A stretch of DNA of 64,000 nucleotides from Pomacea canaliculata (Eukaryota; Mollusca; Gastropoda; Architaenioglossa; Ampullariidae), in the NCBI RefSeq assembly GCF_003073045.1, contig NC_037590.1:38370751-38434750 (forward strand), in the 5' to 3' direction. The notes under the pieces were generated by a model. The model did not search any database. It saw nothing but the letters and a program-made list of their open reading frames with translations, and was not told the origin of the DNA. Below, piece by piece: positions 48,375 through 61,497 of this stretch. Made by a program: the position numbers and the translations under genes. Position 1 is the stretch's first letter. Every line of letters begins with the position of its first letter.

Positions 48375-49600
48375 CTAGGTTAGTGAAATGTGGGTGTGTC
48401 ACTTTCTATATCATGAAATGAATTATGAAAACACTATTTTAACGTTAATATCTTTAAAGTGTGTAGCAAGGTGTCATTTGCGCGAATAAAATACAAGGAT
48501 TATTTATACTAACTTATTAATATATATAAAAAAAATTGTTTCTACTATTTCTCTAACAATAATTTTTAGAAAAGTAAGCTACGCAATAGGAGTACGGAAC
48601 AGGCTAACGTGCGCTCCTTAGACAGGCTGGCTTGATGATTGGGTTTTAAACTAGTCTTGAAGGAGGGTGCTTAACCCAACTTCGGACTACGGCTTGAGAG
48701 TTGTGTTATTACAGAGTGATTTCCCTTTAAATTGCACTCTTATAAAATTTAATTTTAAAACTTTGTCTGCTAATGAACGTTACAAACGTAACATTTACAA
48801 TGAGAATATACAACATTTATACCTTTAGAGTATTCAAATGAATTTGCTTATAAATTTGCAAAATACTAATAAGTGTTAAGCATTTATTAATACACACCTA
48901 TAAGAAAAAAAGAAGCAATTTTCAGTGGGTCAGATGACTGCCTCTATCACTTACTCTGGTTTCTCTTCAACTCACGAGAAAATCTTTCGCCTTTTACTAA
49001 AGATTTCCGTGGAGAGGAACAACTTAATGAGTCTAGTGACTTATTTTTCTCAGCCCTGCTCCTGCAGGGTAACAATCAAAATGTCAAATTAATACTCCCA
49101 CACACAACATAGATGCTAGTCTCATTTCTTATTGGCGGGCAGCAATCGAATGCCTACCGAACACATTCATTACTTATTCATATATAATAATATAACTATA
49201 AAAATATTTTGCGTAAACTGTTTGTTATTAGAAGAAAGGAATAATAAAAACTTTTGGATAAGAAAAGATTATGCAACACTAATTTCCCAAACAATTGTTT
49301 TAAACATTACGATGAAGACACTTAATTGCTGGTAATTGAGTAATACTTTTCAGTGTCTGGAATGTATACCACGGCGACTATCCCCTGTAGGACCCCGGGG
49401 TAGGCTTGCCTAGCGAGCGTTGTAAAAATAGGGTCCCGGCCGCTGATTTCTTTGGTAAAGTAGTGGCAGGGCTAACAACCCCACCATGAAAAAAAAAAAA
49501 AGCTTGTTACAGAAACCAACACCAGAGTATTCGACACGGATGGCGAGGGTAATGCAAAGAACGACGAATATAGGATATTAGTTGGTGTATATACATTGTG
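48375..49600. repeat. 1.2-kb tandem unit 2 (no transposon)
   Basis: A head-to-tail copy of unit 1, about 1,226 bp, with a few percent differences. It has the empty hAT target GCTTAACC at 48669-48676 and the conserved block at 48952-49072. Confidence 0.93.
48952..49072. repeat. 121-bp conserved block, copy 2
   Basis: Identical to copy 3 except for one A-to-G change (GAGTCTAGTGAC). Confidence 0.85.
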
Positions 49601-50429
49601 TCCTAAGAGAGAATAAAGGTTGTCTCCCATGCTGTCTGTCGATGGAGGACTATATGTGTTATCGACTACACTTTTCTCAGGCTCATGTTGTATAAACGTA
49701 ATATCCACTTGTACAAGTGATGGAAGCAACACCACACAAGTACAGAACCAGCTAACGTGCGTGTCTGGGACTGACTGTCTTGATGGTTGTGTGTTGGTCT
49801 GTCAGAAGAGTGCTTCCACCGAGAAACAACTCTGCACTGTCTGTAAAACTCTTTACAGAGTGCTTCCCCTTAACATTGCGTTTAATAATAAAGATTAAAT
49901 TTATATATTTCCTTCCAACTAAATTAAATCTCTTTACATTTACAACAAGAATTTTGTGTACTTATATTTATAACGGTATACAAAAACAAATTAGGTAATT
50001 ATTTTATACAATTGCAAAATTATAATAGCTTGTATGCATTTAGCTAGGGACACTTTTAAGAAATGAAATAACACTTTTCAGTGGGTCCTACCAAAGTCTT
50101 TGCTTAATTACTCTGGTTTCTCTTCAACTCACGAGAAAATCTTTCGCCTTTTACTAAAGATTTCCGTGGAGAGGAACAACTTAATGAGTCTAATGACTTA
50201 TTTTTCTCAGCCCTGCTCCTGCAGGGTAATCACAAACAAATGTCAGATACTTGCTCTTAATTCAAACTTCTCTAATTCCATGAATTGTCCCAGACACAGT
50301 AATAAGTCTGATGCATAGTTTCCATTTTTGAGTTGCGATAGAAAATAGTCCTAAGACGATCGTCAGTGTCGGTATTGCTCCAGTCTTGTAATCATGTTAG
50401 TTAAGATCAGTTATAAACAAAAGAAACGT
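49601..50429. repeat. Diverged partial unit 3 and B/C junction
   Basis: From about 49737 (GTACAGAACCAGCTAACGTG) to 50240 the sequence is a strongly diverged third unit, except for the 121-bp block at 50109-50229, which is nearly identical to units 1 and 2. Sequence up to about 50430 is unique, and copy C homology starts after it. Confidence 0.75.
50109..50229. repeat. 121-bp conserved block, copy 3
   Basis: The same 121 bp inside an otherwise diverged unit. The upstream TTTTCAGTGGGTC is shared by all three copies and could serve as a splice acceptor, although it lacks a good pyrimidine tract. Confidence 0.85.
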
Positions 50430-51924
50430 AGATTTTTTTTTTTTTAACCGGTAATATTTATTTGCTTAGCACGACCGACAAGGGTTACAAACAGTCCATT
50501 AAAACATCAAGAAATACACATCTTGAAATACACAATAACATAATCAGTTCATGAATACAGCTCACTCTCAAGGATATCAGAATATCAGCAAGCAGAAGCC
50601 TTTCAGAATACTGAAATCGACAGATAATAATCATGTCAATGAAAAAAGAATTTTTTTTTCATCGGCAGAACAAGCATAAAAAATGTTTACAGACATTATT
50701 AAGTTCTCCTAGAGGATTTACTTTGTTGAGAAACACTGTGTTCTTCGAGTATTACTATGGTTTCTGACATATGTTTCTTTATATTATGAAGTCATTGCTA
50801 TTTGTGTTTCTTTAAACTGGCCTAAACTTTATACTTTGAACAAAGGACGCTGGAATGTAAGGAACTGTAAACGGAGTCAGGAAATGATAATTAGCTTCCA
50901 TAATTTTTCTACATCTAAAGAAGAACTACCTACAAAGAAGTGGCAAATAAATAAATGTACAAGAAATGTGAGGTTACCCTGAAAATTAAAAAAAAAAAAC
51001 TGGTCATGTTGGTGTTCGCCCTTCTGTTTCTTTCGGCTCATAGTTGGTTAAAGTAACTATTACACCTAACATCAGGAAGAGAAACTCTATAACCTGTCCT
51101 TTATATATATATACAGTAGATATATATATCACCTCTTTTCTTCACACAAGGTACTGGTGTAATGGACAGTACGGGAACGATAAAGGGCTGGGAGTAGGAC
51201 AGGAAAACCACCAAACATTTACTTAGGAGATCAAAAGTGATGAAAGAGGGATGAACAATATAATCCTCTCCCCCAGCCAACTCATTCTCTTGTGAACATA
51301 CACGAGAGAGACGAGTTGCAAGTAAGATGGATGTTTGTGTTGTTATTCCACACTTTAAAAAAAGGCGAAATTATCTTCTCAGCCGTTGACAGAAAACTGA
51401 AAGGCGCGTGATTATTGCAGGAATGGAATCAGTGAGTCTGTATTTCAGTTCCAAACACACATTACAAGGTGGCACAGACCTAGAACCCGTTGGCGGTCAT
51501 TTCTGAAGAGGGTAGAACGGATTTGTCTGTGTCACGTGATAAGATGCAGTGGCAGCAGCAACATCCGTGTTCCTGCCAGTGCTGTGACGTCATTATGGAG
51601 CTGACATACGGGGCTCAGTCAGACGGCGGTTGGCTCTCTCAATCTCTTAGTTCTCTGTCAGAGAAAAAAAAGTCACACAAACCAATAATTATTATCGCAG
51701 AAATCGTATGAGTTTAAACCGGTCATTAGAAAAAAAGGTTGCATCCCTCCTTTAATGATCATGAATAGGCGCCTGTTTATAAATAATACAAAACAGCAAA
51801 TTTAAGTTCAGAATTCTTTTTTGTTTGGAACAATGACTCTTTGGGGCAGCAATGAACGTCTGTTGAAGGTTGGTTTTTTTCTGTCTTCCTGGGAAAACTC
51901 ATCAGCTGTACTGTTCTGCTCTCG

Positions 51925-52185
51925 AAAGTGACTGACGCATCAAATATCTCGCACCTTACGAGACTTTCATCAACTTCTCGCTTATGTCTCGCACCGTACC
52001 GTTTACATCTTCCACAAGGGCATCTGTGAGGATGCGGAAACATCTGCTCTGTGTGGTGGGATTGCGGCGCCCTCTGTACTGAGTTGGCTCCTCCTCCACC
52101 ACAGCTCGGGTGCTGGCCTTGGGCTCGAACCCTGGTGACGTCATTGCTTCCGGTACTGCCCCTCTGACCGCATGTTATGATGTGG
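51925..52185 (-). mobile_element. tRNA-derived SINE (copy C)
   Basis: Counterpart of 33055-33305. The minus strand has the B-box-like GGTTCGAGCCC downstream of a CGGTCAGAGGGGCAGT head. Boundaries are approximate. Confidence 0.5.
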
Positions 52186-52666
52186 AGGAAAAGAAATAAC
52201 ACATTGTTACAATAATGATGAGAATGATAAGTCGGTAACTACTCTGTGGAATTCTAAAAAAATATATTTGTAGAATAATACTTCTGCAAATGAAACACTA
52301 TGTTAAATATAGATGTTAGTAAGTTGTTTATTCTCGAATACTAGAAAGAAGTCACAAACATGTCTGCCAATTTTTACTGTATAAGTAAATGTTTTGGGCA
52401 TTGGGGTTATTGAGTTATTGGGTTATTGGGTTTTATTAGCTGCCTGTGAATTCTCGCCAAGAACTGATCGTCCAGACACCTGAGCATCGACTCCTTTAGC
52501 TGAGTAAATATTCGCTGTCTGTGCACGGGCAGAAACCAAATCACATTCAATCTACTGTAAAATCGCTTCATGATCATCGACATTACAAGAACAGACAATC
52601 CAATGATTGCCACGGTATAAGTGAAACGAGAGGAGGTAGGTCACATAGAAAATGCCGACTCTGTCG

Positions 52667-52828
52667 CTATGACAACCTCCTTAGCATCAGTTCCAGCTCG
52701 TTGCCGGCTCGCAGGATCTCCGCTTTGGCCTGGTCATGGTTGAGGTACAGGGCTGGTACTTGTCCGATCCGCATGACGCCATCACCTGGCCGCAGGTGAA
52801 ACTTCTCGGCGAGACTCCGGGGGTTGAC
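52667..52828 (-). CDS. PDZ-domain protein, second exon, intact (copy C)
   Basis: After the acceptor CTGTTGCAG the exon reads VNPRSLAEKFHLRPGD, then GVMRIGQVPALYLNHDQAK, then AEILRAGNELELMLRR, ending LS and TAG. This is the C-terminal part of a PDZ domain: the L.PGD.V.RI turn, the helix containing NHDQAKAEIL with the ligand-contacting His-Asp, and the final strand LELMLRR. It joins in phase 0 to exon 1 at 56161-56274. The exon either ends at the TAG at 52667, giving a PDZ-only product of about 91 residues, or splices at a weak donor GGAG|GTTGTC near 52677 into exons not visible here. Codons are GC3-rich and undamaged. Confidence 0.78.
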   Translation of the reverse strand, partial: VNPRSLAEKFHLRPGDGVMRIGQVPALYLNHDQAKAEILRAGNELELMLRRLS

Positions 52829-55800
52829 CTGCAACAGAGGCAAGATGATGAGCTTCAGTCCTCCTCCAGGTTCAATCTGAGAATTTTGATGCGGAGGCTT
52901 ATACTTCAAGATGAGCATCACTTGCCTTTAATAGGCAGAATAACATTATTTCAGGTTTCCATTAACAAGTATAACTTGCGAATTCAATTCCATCATCATC
53001 GTCGTCGTAGTTGTCTTTTCTTCTGTTTGAGTGAGACAGTGAGTGAAATACTTTTTTTTTTTAATCGAGAGATAAGACGGACGGACTGACGGACGGATGG
53101 ACATGAGGAGGTTTAAAAAGATAATAACTTTGTGTAAGGACTTTTTCATTGAACCTCGATATTTATAGACTCCTGGGATTAGTTTTGAAAATATTAATGT
53201 CGTAAACTTCCAGGCCTAAAATAAAGATCTCATTAAAGTTTACATTTATAGAGATAGAGAGATCGATACAGACAGTTATTATATATGTTGTATTACAATT
53301 GTTTATTTGTTTATTTTGACAGTCAACATTTATTTCCACGCCTGCATATTGTGTTTCGTTCTTTAACGAACAATCCTTTTTCTAACACCGGTAATTGCTG
53401 TAATAAAGTAAACTGTCTGCTCTCTAAGTTTGTCTGCTGTTGGTATCATTCATTCTTGCCTTCCGACATACATTCTGCACCTGGGCAGAGAGACAATTGT
53501 GTTAGCAGCAGTATGACCCAAGGCATATGCTGAGATTGCAGTATAACGGAAACTTCTAGAAGGTTGTCAGATTCAGGCTGTTTGCCAAACCACAGACTGT
53601 CATAAATAAAGACAAGACATTGGAAGAGGAGTGTATTCGATGGTAGCCAGATGGAAGAAGGGATATTTGATGGTTAGCGCGCTCGTGTGTGTGTGTGTGT
53701 GTTTAAAGCATTTCGTTACATAACAGTTTCCTTAATATTATAATTTATAAAATACTTAAAGTAAGTCATTAGTGATTTGAAGAAATGAAAAAACCCACAA
53801 AATTCTAACGTTCATATCTCTGACAATATTTTGCAATAAAACATAAACCGACTAAAACCCACTGCACAGGAAGCAGGTAGGACACGTGCATGACCGAAAT
53901 GATTGAAGTGACCGACGAGAACAGAGCTAGACTCACAATCCTACACGTACCCAGTCAGGGTGTCGGGGAACACAAGATGGATGGGTGGAAGAAACAAGTT
54001 CGCAGTTTCCCCAAGGAGCGCACCGTGCAGCCCTACTAGCATTTAGCGAAGACTGTTTTGCGGTTAGCGGGGAGAAGACTATTGTTTTGTAGGTGTTAGG
54101 GCTACAAATGTACAACACCTGTAAGCAAAGGTGCACTCATCTCCAACAGGATATCGCCAGTTTGGTTCTGACTTGCACACACGCTAGAGATAAGCAAAGG
54201 TAAGATCTGTATACACAGGTATAGGAGTGAAAGACAAGTTGTCACTGAGCATCACGGTAGCTAACCTGTTTTCTGAAGGATGGAATAAGAATAAAAAAAA
54301 GTAGAGTGTGTGTTGGGGGAGGTGAGTAAGTGGATGGGTGAGTTAGAGAATGATAGATATAAAGGGAGAGAGGCTGTGAGTTACTGTCAAGCGTCTACAA
54401 ACCTACAAATTTATTTTTCTCTTTTGTACGAGTTTCGAGACTCCATGAATGACCATGCATTTCCCCGCTCCCGTGTTCAGTACACGAGACATGTTTATCG
54501 CCAGTTCAAAAAAAAGTGTCAGTCGTATATACAGGAGATCTGAGGTGAACTTTAACAATTTGTAATTTCGCCAACGAGTTCAAGGGTGGAGATACATGGG
54601 GTAGATGTATGGCCACGTGCAGTTGATTATAATGGCGACAAACAGTCGATCTCCGCGTGCTGCAAGCTGAAACTAGGTTTTACCTGCAACCTGATGCACG
54701 TGTCTTCCTGTACAGAAAAAAATAAACCACAGACGAACAAGTTGTACGCGTCGAGACGCTCACAGGGTGCTAGGTTTATGGATTCACCTACTGAGTACTT
54801 GATCATCAACTCCCCCTCCCCTGGGTACCCGGCATTTCCCCACCCCACCCCACCTCCTCACTCTCGTTGCACGGCAGACGACTAACGGCCAGCTCCTGTG
54901 ACGTGCTGCGTGTTCGCCAGCGTTTGTCCCTGTTTGCCACTCATGGGCACGTGCCGCGATCAACTGTAGTGACGCTGCGCATTTTACTTTCGCTCCTCGC
55001 GCACGACTGTTATCGCCGAGCACGTCTGTAACGAGCCCACAGCTAACGCCCACGTTAATGCAAACCACAAACAAGAAGAAAAAGATGCTGGCGCGTGCGG
55101 GTACACAAACGCTTGACTCTCTAGCGCGCTGCCTGTTGGGTGCGATTAGCTGGGTGTTGGTACTTAACCTGTTTGCGTGGGTGTGTATGTTCGGGGTGGG
55201 GTGGTGGGGTTGTAGGGTAGGTGGGTGCTTGGACTGGAAAGTGTGGGTGTTGATTTCTGGCGATCATGCAAGGACGGTGATGACGATGAGGACGATGACA
55301 ATATTTATCTCGTTGTTTCTTGATACGGTGGACCACTTGCTGTCGTTAGGTTATAGGAGTCTTGACCTTTTCTACTTTACCAACTTTCCTGGCAGCTAAG
55401 ACCAAGACATTTGCAAAGTCTGGAACACACACACACATACATACATCAGGCATCTTCATCATCTCAGCAGTCAAAGAAGAGAACATCGCATATCGTTCTA
55501 CACACGACTGAAAGACTTTTAAGTGTTCAGTGACGTAGGCAAGTGAACGTTAAACGGTCTGTACATGCACGCGCTCGCCTTTCGCCTCTCCTCATCCTTC
55601 ACCAACCCCTACCCTCCTTGCAGACACCGACCCTGACCTGCCGCTGGAGGCATTAACAATAAAACAGGATTTTGAGAAGTGCTGGGAAGTGTACAACGCC
55701 GAGCCAGCACTTGATTTGTTTGTGTGTGTGCGCGCGTGCTCGCGTGAACCTGAAGGATTGCATCTAAATACTTGCACGTGTGTGAATGTAAATGTGCGAG

Positions 55801-56160
55801 AAAGATCAAAAAGCAGACAAAGCATGCACTGCAACAGCCTCTCGGAACTCGTTCATGCTCAGTCAGACTGTTGCTTTCATCCTTTTGTACAAACACTTTT
55901 CTCGTCTTCCCTGCCGACCGTACAACGTCAGTTATACAGGTATGTCATCGCGATAATAGCAACAGATTAAGAAACAACAATAGCAACAATAATAATACAA
56001 GTAACGAAGATGATAATGATGATGATGATGATGATGATGACAATGATGATGAGGTAGAATTATGCCTAAAGTTATTGAGCTGAGGATACACAGAAAGAAG
56101 CTCAGGCTTGTCGGAGTGTTTCGTTTACTTTATTGTTAACTGTTATCACACCACCCTTAC
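52829..56160 (-). other. PDZ gene intron 1 (copy C)
   Basis: A 3.3-kb intron, collinear with the copy B intron. It contains the (GAT)n tract at about 56009-56052 and a short GT run at about 53685-53701. No exon is recognised. Confidence 0.7.
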
Positions 56161-56274
56161 CTTGGCAACGTACAAATACTGGCCCTGGTCATAGCCCCCC
56201 ATGAGACGAAAACCCCACGGCTGACTGGAGTTGTCCCTCCGCAGGCACACGTACACACAGTCACTGTAATCCAT
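56161..56274 (-). CDS. PDZ-domain protein, start exon (copy C)
   Basis: Thirty-eight codons, identical to copy B except Met for Leu in PWGFRLMGG (ATG for TTG). Copy A also has ATG, so copy B carries the odd base. The donor AAG|GTAAGG is intact. With 52667-52828 this is the only copy in the window in which both PDZ exons are unbroken. Confidence 0.78.
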
Positions 56275-56972
56275 GCCAGTCAGAATAGCCAAGCAAGAAA
56301 GCACGCGTCCCTGTATGTATATGTATGTTTGTATGTGTGAACACTCCTCGTGAAAAACACTCCACCGGTCGAAACAGCGAGCCTGCGGGCTTACGTTGAT
56401 GTTGTCGTTGCTGTCATCATCAGCACCATCGTTGCGCCGTCGCCAGACTGAGCCGCTGGCAGCTCTTACAGCAACTTCCACACCGATGTTCCCTTTGGCA
56501 GGTCGCCCGCTGTACCTCAGCCTCCCCCCTCCCTGTTTCTCCTCTTTTCCACCCTCTTGCTTTTCTTTGCTGGCTTTTCGATGTCTTGCTTTGTACGAGC
56601 TCCACACAGGATGCATGGCGCCGACGGTCTGCAGAAACGTGTTGAGCTGTTAATCAGTAAATAGGAAGGACATTTTATTCGTAATCTTTGTTGTTTTCGT
56701 GTCGGCTGTACACTTGCTGGGTAAAACTAGTTTTAAAGTAATCCGCTAACTGGCGCAAAGAGTGGGCGAAGGTGGTCATGAGTTGGGTAGGAGGTGTAAC
56801 TTTAACAGAATGGCTTCACCAATAATAATAAAGAATTTGGAGAACACATTTCCTCATGTGGAGACGATATCAATACTTTCTGAAATGAAAAAAAAAAAAA
56901 AACAAAGAAAACAAACAAACAAACGAAAAATGGTATCACATTGCTGTTTTCCGTTCCTTTATGCCACAAACC

Positions 56973-57190
56973 TTTTCTAGAGTGACCCCATACTTACTTG
57001 TCGATATGACACCAGGACTTTTTTAGAGGACTCCGGTACCAAGCCTAACTTGACCCCAGTATCTATTCTAGAGCGACCCCAGGACTTATTATACTTATTT
57101 TAGAGTGACTTCGGTACTTATTCTAAAATAACATGTGTAATATTCTAGAGTGACTACGGTACTTTATCTCAGAGTGACACCTGTACTCAT
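56973..57190. repeat. Degenerate ~25-bp tandem repeat (copy C)
   Basis: Counterpart of 38126-38348, with several single-base losses. Confidence 0.8.
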
Positions 57191-57825
57191 TTCGAACCAA
57201 ACAGCAACATTTATTCTGTAAGCCCTCATCCTGTTTTACTGACCATCTTCATCTTCTCTAAAGTCCACCATATGATTCACAACTTTCTAGTGCAATCGTT
57301 TTAAAATAGTCATCAAACAAGACTCATTAAACATTCTAAGATAGAATGTGAGTGTAGATATCGTAACCGTGCAGTTGTAGTGAATGTTTGTAATTACTGG
57401 CAAGAGATTTTCTGTTACAGTGATACAAAACGTAGAGAAAGAGTAGGAAAGAAAAAGAGAGGTTAGGAAAAGTTGAGAGGAGAGAGATGGGGGGAGGGGC
57501 TACAGAAAGGTTAGTGAGAAGTGAGATTAAAAAATAGTTGGTCGAGAGGGGATAATCATAGAGATGTGAAAAGGAGAGAGAAAGAAAGATTGAGAGATGG
57601 GAGATAAACTTTATATAAAGTTAATGCAAATTTAAAGTTCAAATAAGTTTCGATTCATGTTCTTCAGTGAACTCCAAAGGGATCAGCAAAACATCGAGCA
57701 GGGCGTTATCTTCATGGAAGGCAAGAGAGAAGAAACAAGGATTTGTAGTCATTGGCAGGAGTCAGCGTTTGTGCGCTAAGGGTGCACGAGTGCTCAGGTT
57801 ATCTCATTGTTTGTTGTTTTTTTGC

Positions 57826-60800
57826 AGCCGGGCTGGTGCTGCCTGCTCAGTGGTAAAGCTGTGCCGGTGGTCTCCTGCCACCCACCCACCGACCCGCCTT
57901 GCAGCGGGGTGGTGTGCTCCTGCCCAGTGGTAAAGCTGGTGCCGACCCACCCACACCCGCCTTGCAGCCGGGGTGGTGCTCCTGCCAGTGGTAAAGCTGT
58001 GCCGACCCACCCACACCACCACACCCGCCTTGCAGCCGGGTGGTGCTCCTGCCCAGTGGTAAAGCTGGTGCCGACACACCCACACCCGCCTTGAGCCGGG
58101 GCGGGTGGGGCTCCTGCCCAGGGTCTGTGTCCGACCCACCCACACCCCGCTGCCCGGTGGTGCTCTGCCCAGTGGTAAAGCTGAGTGCCGACCACCCACA
58201 CCCGCTTGCACCGGGTGGCTCCTGCTTGCGGTGGTGCCGACCACCCACACCCGCCGGGTGGTGCTCCTGCCCAGTGGGTAAGCTGGTGCCGACCACCCAC
58301 CCCGCTGCAGCATTGCGGGGTTGCTCCTGCCAGTGTAAAGCCGGTGGTGGTGCCTTGCAGTTTTGGTGCGCCTCCTGCCCAGTGGTAAGCTGTGCCGGAC
58401 CCACCCAACACCGCCTGGTTGGTGCTCCTGCCCAGTGGTAAAGCTGTGCCGACCCAGCCCACACCCGCCTTGCAGCCGGGGGTGGTGCTCCTGCCGTGGT
58501 AAACCCGCTTGTGCCGACCCGACCAACCCGCCTTGCAGCCGGGGTGTGGCTCCTCCCAGTGGTAAAGCTGGTCCCGACCACCACACCCGCCTTGCAGCCG
58601 GGGTGGTAAAAGCTTGCCACCCCCCACACCCGTGCGCCGGGGTGTTGTCCCTGCCCCAGTGTAAAGCCCCCCACACCGCCTTGCAGCCGGGGGTGCTCCT
58701 GCCCAGTGGTAAAGTGGTGCCGACAACCACCCGCACGCCGGGTGGTTGCTCCTGCCCAGTGGTAAAAGACCCCACCCACACCGCCTTGCGGGTGTGCTCC
58801 TGTAGTGGTAAGCTTGGAGCGACCCACCCACACGGGTGGTGCTCTCGACCCCACTGCCCAGTGGTAAAGCTGGTGCCGACCCAACCCACACAAAATTTTG
58901 CGGAGAGGTGGGTGCTTTGCGCTTGGTGTCCGACCCACCACACCCGCGGGCAGGGAGGTGGTGCTCGGGATAAGCGCCCAGTGGAAAGCTATGGGATAGC
59001 CGACCACACCCACACCCGTGAGCCGGGGGTAAAGCTCCTGCCCAGTGTAAATAGCCAGTGGTAAAGCTGGTCTCCGACCCACCCACCACACCCGCCTGCA
59101 GCCGTGTTTGGTGCGCCTGCCCTGCCCAGGGTAAAGCTGGATGCCGACCACCCACACCGAAGGGGCCTTTCTTCGCTAGCGGTTGGTGCTTCCTGCCCAG
59201 TGGGCTAAGTGGATAAGCGTGGTGCCGACCCACCACCCCGCCTTGCACCCGGCCTTGCTTCACTGCAGCCGACCACCCACACCCTTGCAGCCGGGGGTTG
59301 TGCCTGCTGCTGCCCAGTGGTAAAGCTGGTGCCCGACCCACCCACCACCCGCCTTGCACCGGTGGTGCTCCTGCCCAGTGGTAAAGCTGGTGCCGACCCA
59401 CCCACACCCGCCTTGCAGCCGGGGGTGCTCCTGCCCAGTGGTAAAGCTGGTGCCGACACCCACACCGCCTTGCAAGCCGGGTGGTGCTCCTGCCAGTGGT
59501 AAGCTGGTGCCGGACCCACCCACAACCCGCCTTGCAGCCGGGGGTGGTGCTCCTGCCCAGTGGTAAAGCTGGTGCCGACCACACCCACACCCGCCTTTGC
59601 AGCCGGGGTGGTGCTCCTGCCCAGTGGTAAAGCTGGTGCCGACCCACCCACACCCGCCTTGCAGCCGGGTGGTGCTCCTGCCCAAGTGGTAAAGCTGGTG
59701 CCGACCCACCCACACCGCCTTGCAGCCGGGTGGTGCTCCTGCCCAGTGGTAAAGCTGGTGCCGACCCACCCACACCCGCCTTGCAGCCGGGTGGTGGTGC
59801 TCGCTGCCAGTGGAAAGGGGCTGTGCCGACCCACCCACACCCGCCTTGCAGCCGGCGGTGGTTGCTCCTGTGCCCAGTGCCCAGTGGCTAAAGCTGGTGC
59901 CGACCCACCCACACCCGCCTTGCAGCCGGGGTGTGCTCCTGCCCAGTGGTAAAGCTTGGTGCCGACCACACCCGCCTTGCAGCCGGGGTGGTGCTCCTGC
60001 CAGTGGTAAAGACACCCACACCGCCTTGCAGGTGGTGCCCCCAGTGGTAAGCTGGTGGGACCACCCAACACGCCTTGCAGCCGGGGTGTGTGCTCCTGCC
60101 CAGTGGTAAAGCTGGTGCCGACCCACCACACCGCCTTGCAGCCGGGTGGTGCTCCTGCCCGTGGTTAAAGCTGGTGCGATCCCACCACACCCGCCTTGCA
60201 GCCGGTGGTGCTCCTGCCGTGGTAAAGTGGTGCCGACACCCACACCCCTTGCCTTGAGCCGCTCCTGCCAGTGTAAAGCTGGTGCCACCCCCGACCACAC
60301 CCGCGCCGGGGTGGTGCTCCTGCCCAGTAAAAGCTGGTGCCGACCCACCCACCCCACGCCTTGCAGCCGGGGTGGTGCTCTGCCAGTGTAAAGCTGGTGC
60401 CGACCCACCCACACCGCCTTGCAGCAGGGGTAGTGGTAAGCTGGTGCGAGACCCACCCACACCCGCCTTTGCAGCCTTGTGGTGGTGCTCCTGCCCACGG
60501 TGCCGACCCACCCACCCCGCCTTGCAGCCGGGTGGTGCTCCTGCCCAGTGGTAAAAGCTGGTTCTGCCGACCCACCCACCACCCGCCTTGCAGCCGGGTG
60601 GTGGCTCCTGCCCAGTGGTAAAGCTGGTGCCGACCCACCCACACCGCTTGCAGCCGGGGTGGTGCTCCTGCCCAGTTGGTAGCTGGTGCCGACCCACCCA
60701 CCCGCCTTGACCCGCCTTGCGCCGGGGTGGTGCTCCTGCCCAGTGGTAAAGCTGGTGCCGACCCACCACACCGCCTTGCAGCCGGGTGGTGCTCCTGCCC

Positions 60801-61497
60801 AGTGGTAAAGCTTGCAGCCGGGGGTGGATGGTAAAGCTGTGCCCGACCCACCCACACCCGCCTTGCAGCTGGGGTTGGTGCTCCTGCCCAGTGGTAAAGC
60901 TGGTGCCGACCGACCCACACCGCGCAGCCGGGTGGTGCTCTGCCACTGGTGCCGACCCACCACCGCCTTGCAGCCGGGGTGGTTCTCCTGCCAGTGGTAA
61001 GCTGGTGCCCTGACCCCCCACCCACACGCCTTGCAAGGAAACCGGAGTGGTGCTCCTTTGGCCCAGTGTGTAGCTTGGTGCCGACCCACCCACACCCGCC
61101 GTTGCAGCCGGTTGTTGCATGGTAAAAAGCTGGTGCCGGGTGTGCTCCTGGCCCACCCACCACACCGCCTTGCAGCCGGTGGTAAAGGTGCTCCTGGCCC
61201 AGTGGTAAAGCTTGCAGCCGGGTGCCGACCACCCACACCCGCCTTGCAGCCGGGGTGTTGTGCTCCTGCCAGTGGTTAAAGCTGTGCCGACCCACCCACA
61301 CCCGCCTTGCAGCCGGGGTGGTGCTCCTGCCCAGTGGTAAAGCTGGTGCCCGACCACCACACCCGCCTTGCAGCGGGGTGGTGCTCCTGCCCAGTGGTAA
61401 AGCTGGTGCCGACCCACCCACACCCGCCTTGCAGCCGGGGTGGTGCTCCTGCCCAGTGGTAAAGCTGGTGCCGACCCACCCACACCCGCCTTTGCGC
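57826..61497. repeat. 62-bp minisatellite array, copy C (~59 units, disordered)
   Basis: The same unit as at 38995-41655, but the array is about 1 kb longer and irregular: units at 58090-59330 and 59930-61270 are interrupted by small deletions, insertions and fused half-units, while 59550-59800 and 61280-61497 are regular. The final unit and flank (GCCTTTGCGCCAACAGCCGC) match copy B. Confidence 0.95.

Larger units (their letters stand above)
31458..50430. repeat. Copy B of the ~19-kb segment
   Basis: In order: AT-rich sequence, SINE, PDZ exons 2 and 1 (minus strand), the 25-bp degenerate repeat, the 62-bp minisatellite, a LINE 3' end and the 1.2-kb tandem units. Copy C repeats this order in the same orientation with an offset of about 18.8-19.8 kb. 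Position 31475 corresponds to 50511. No additional gene is seen between 31458 and 33050, which is AT-rich. Confidence 0.9.
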
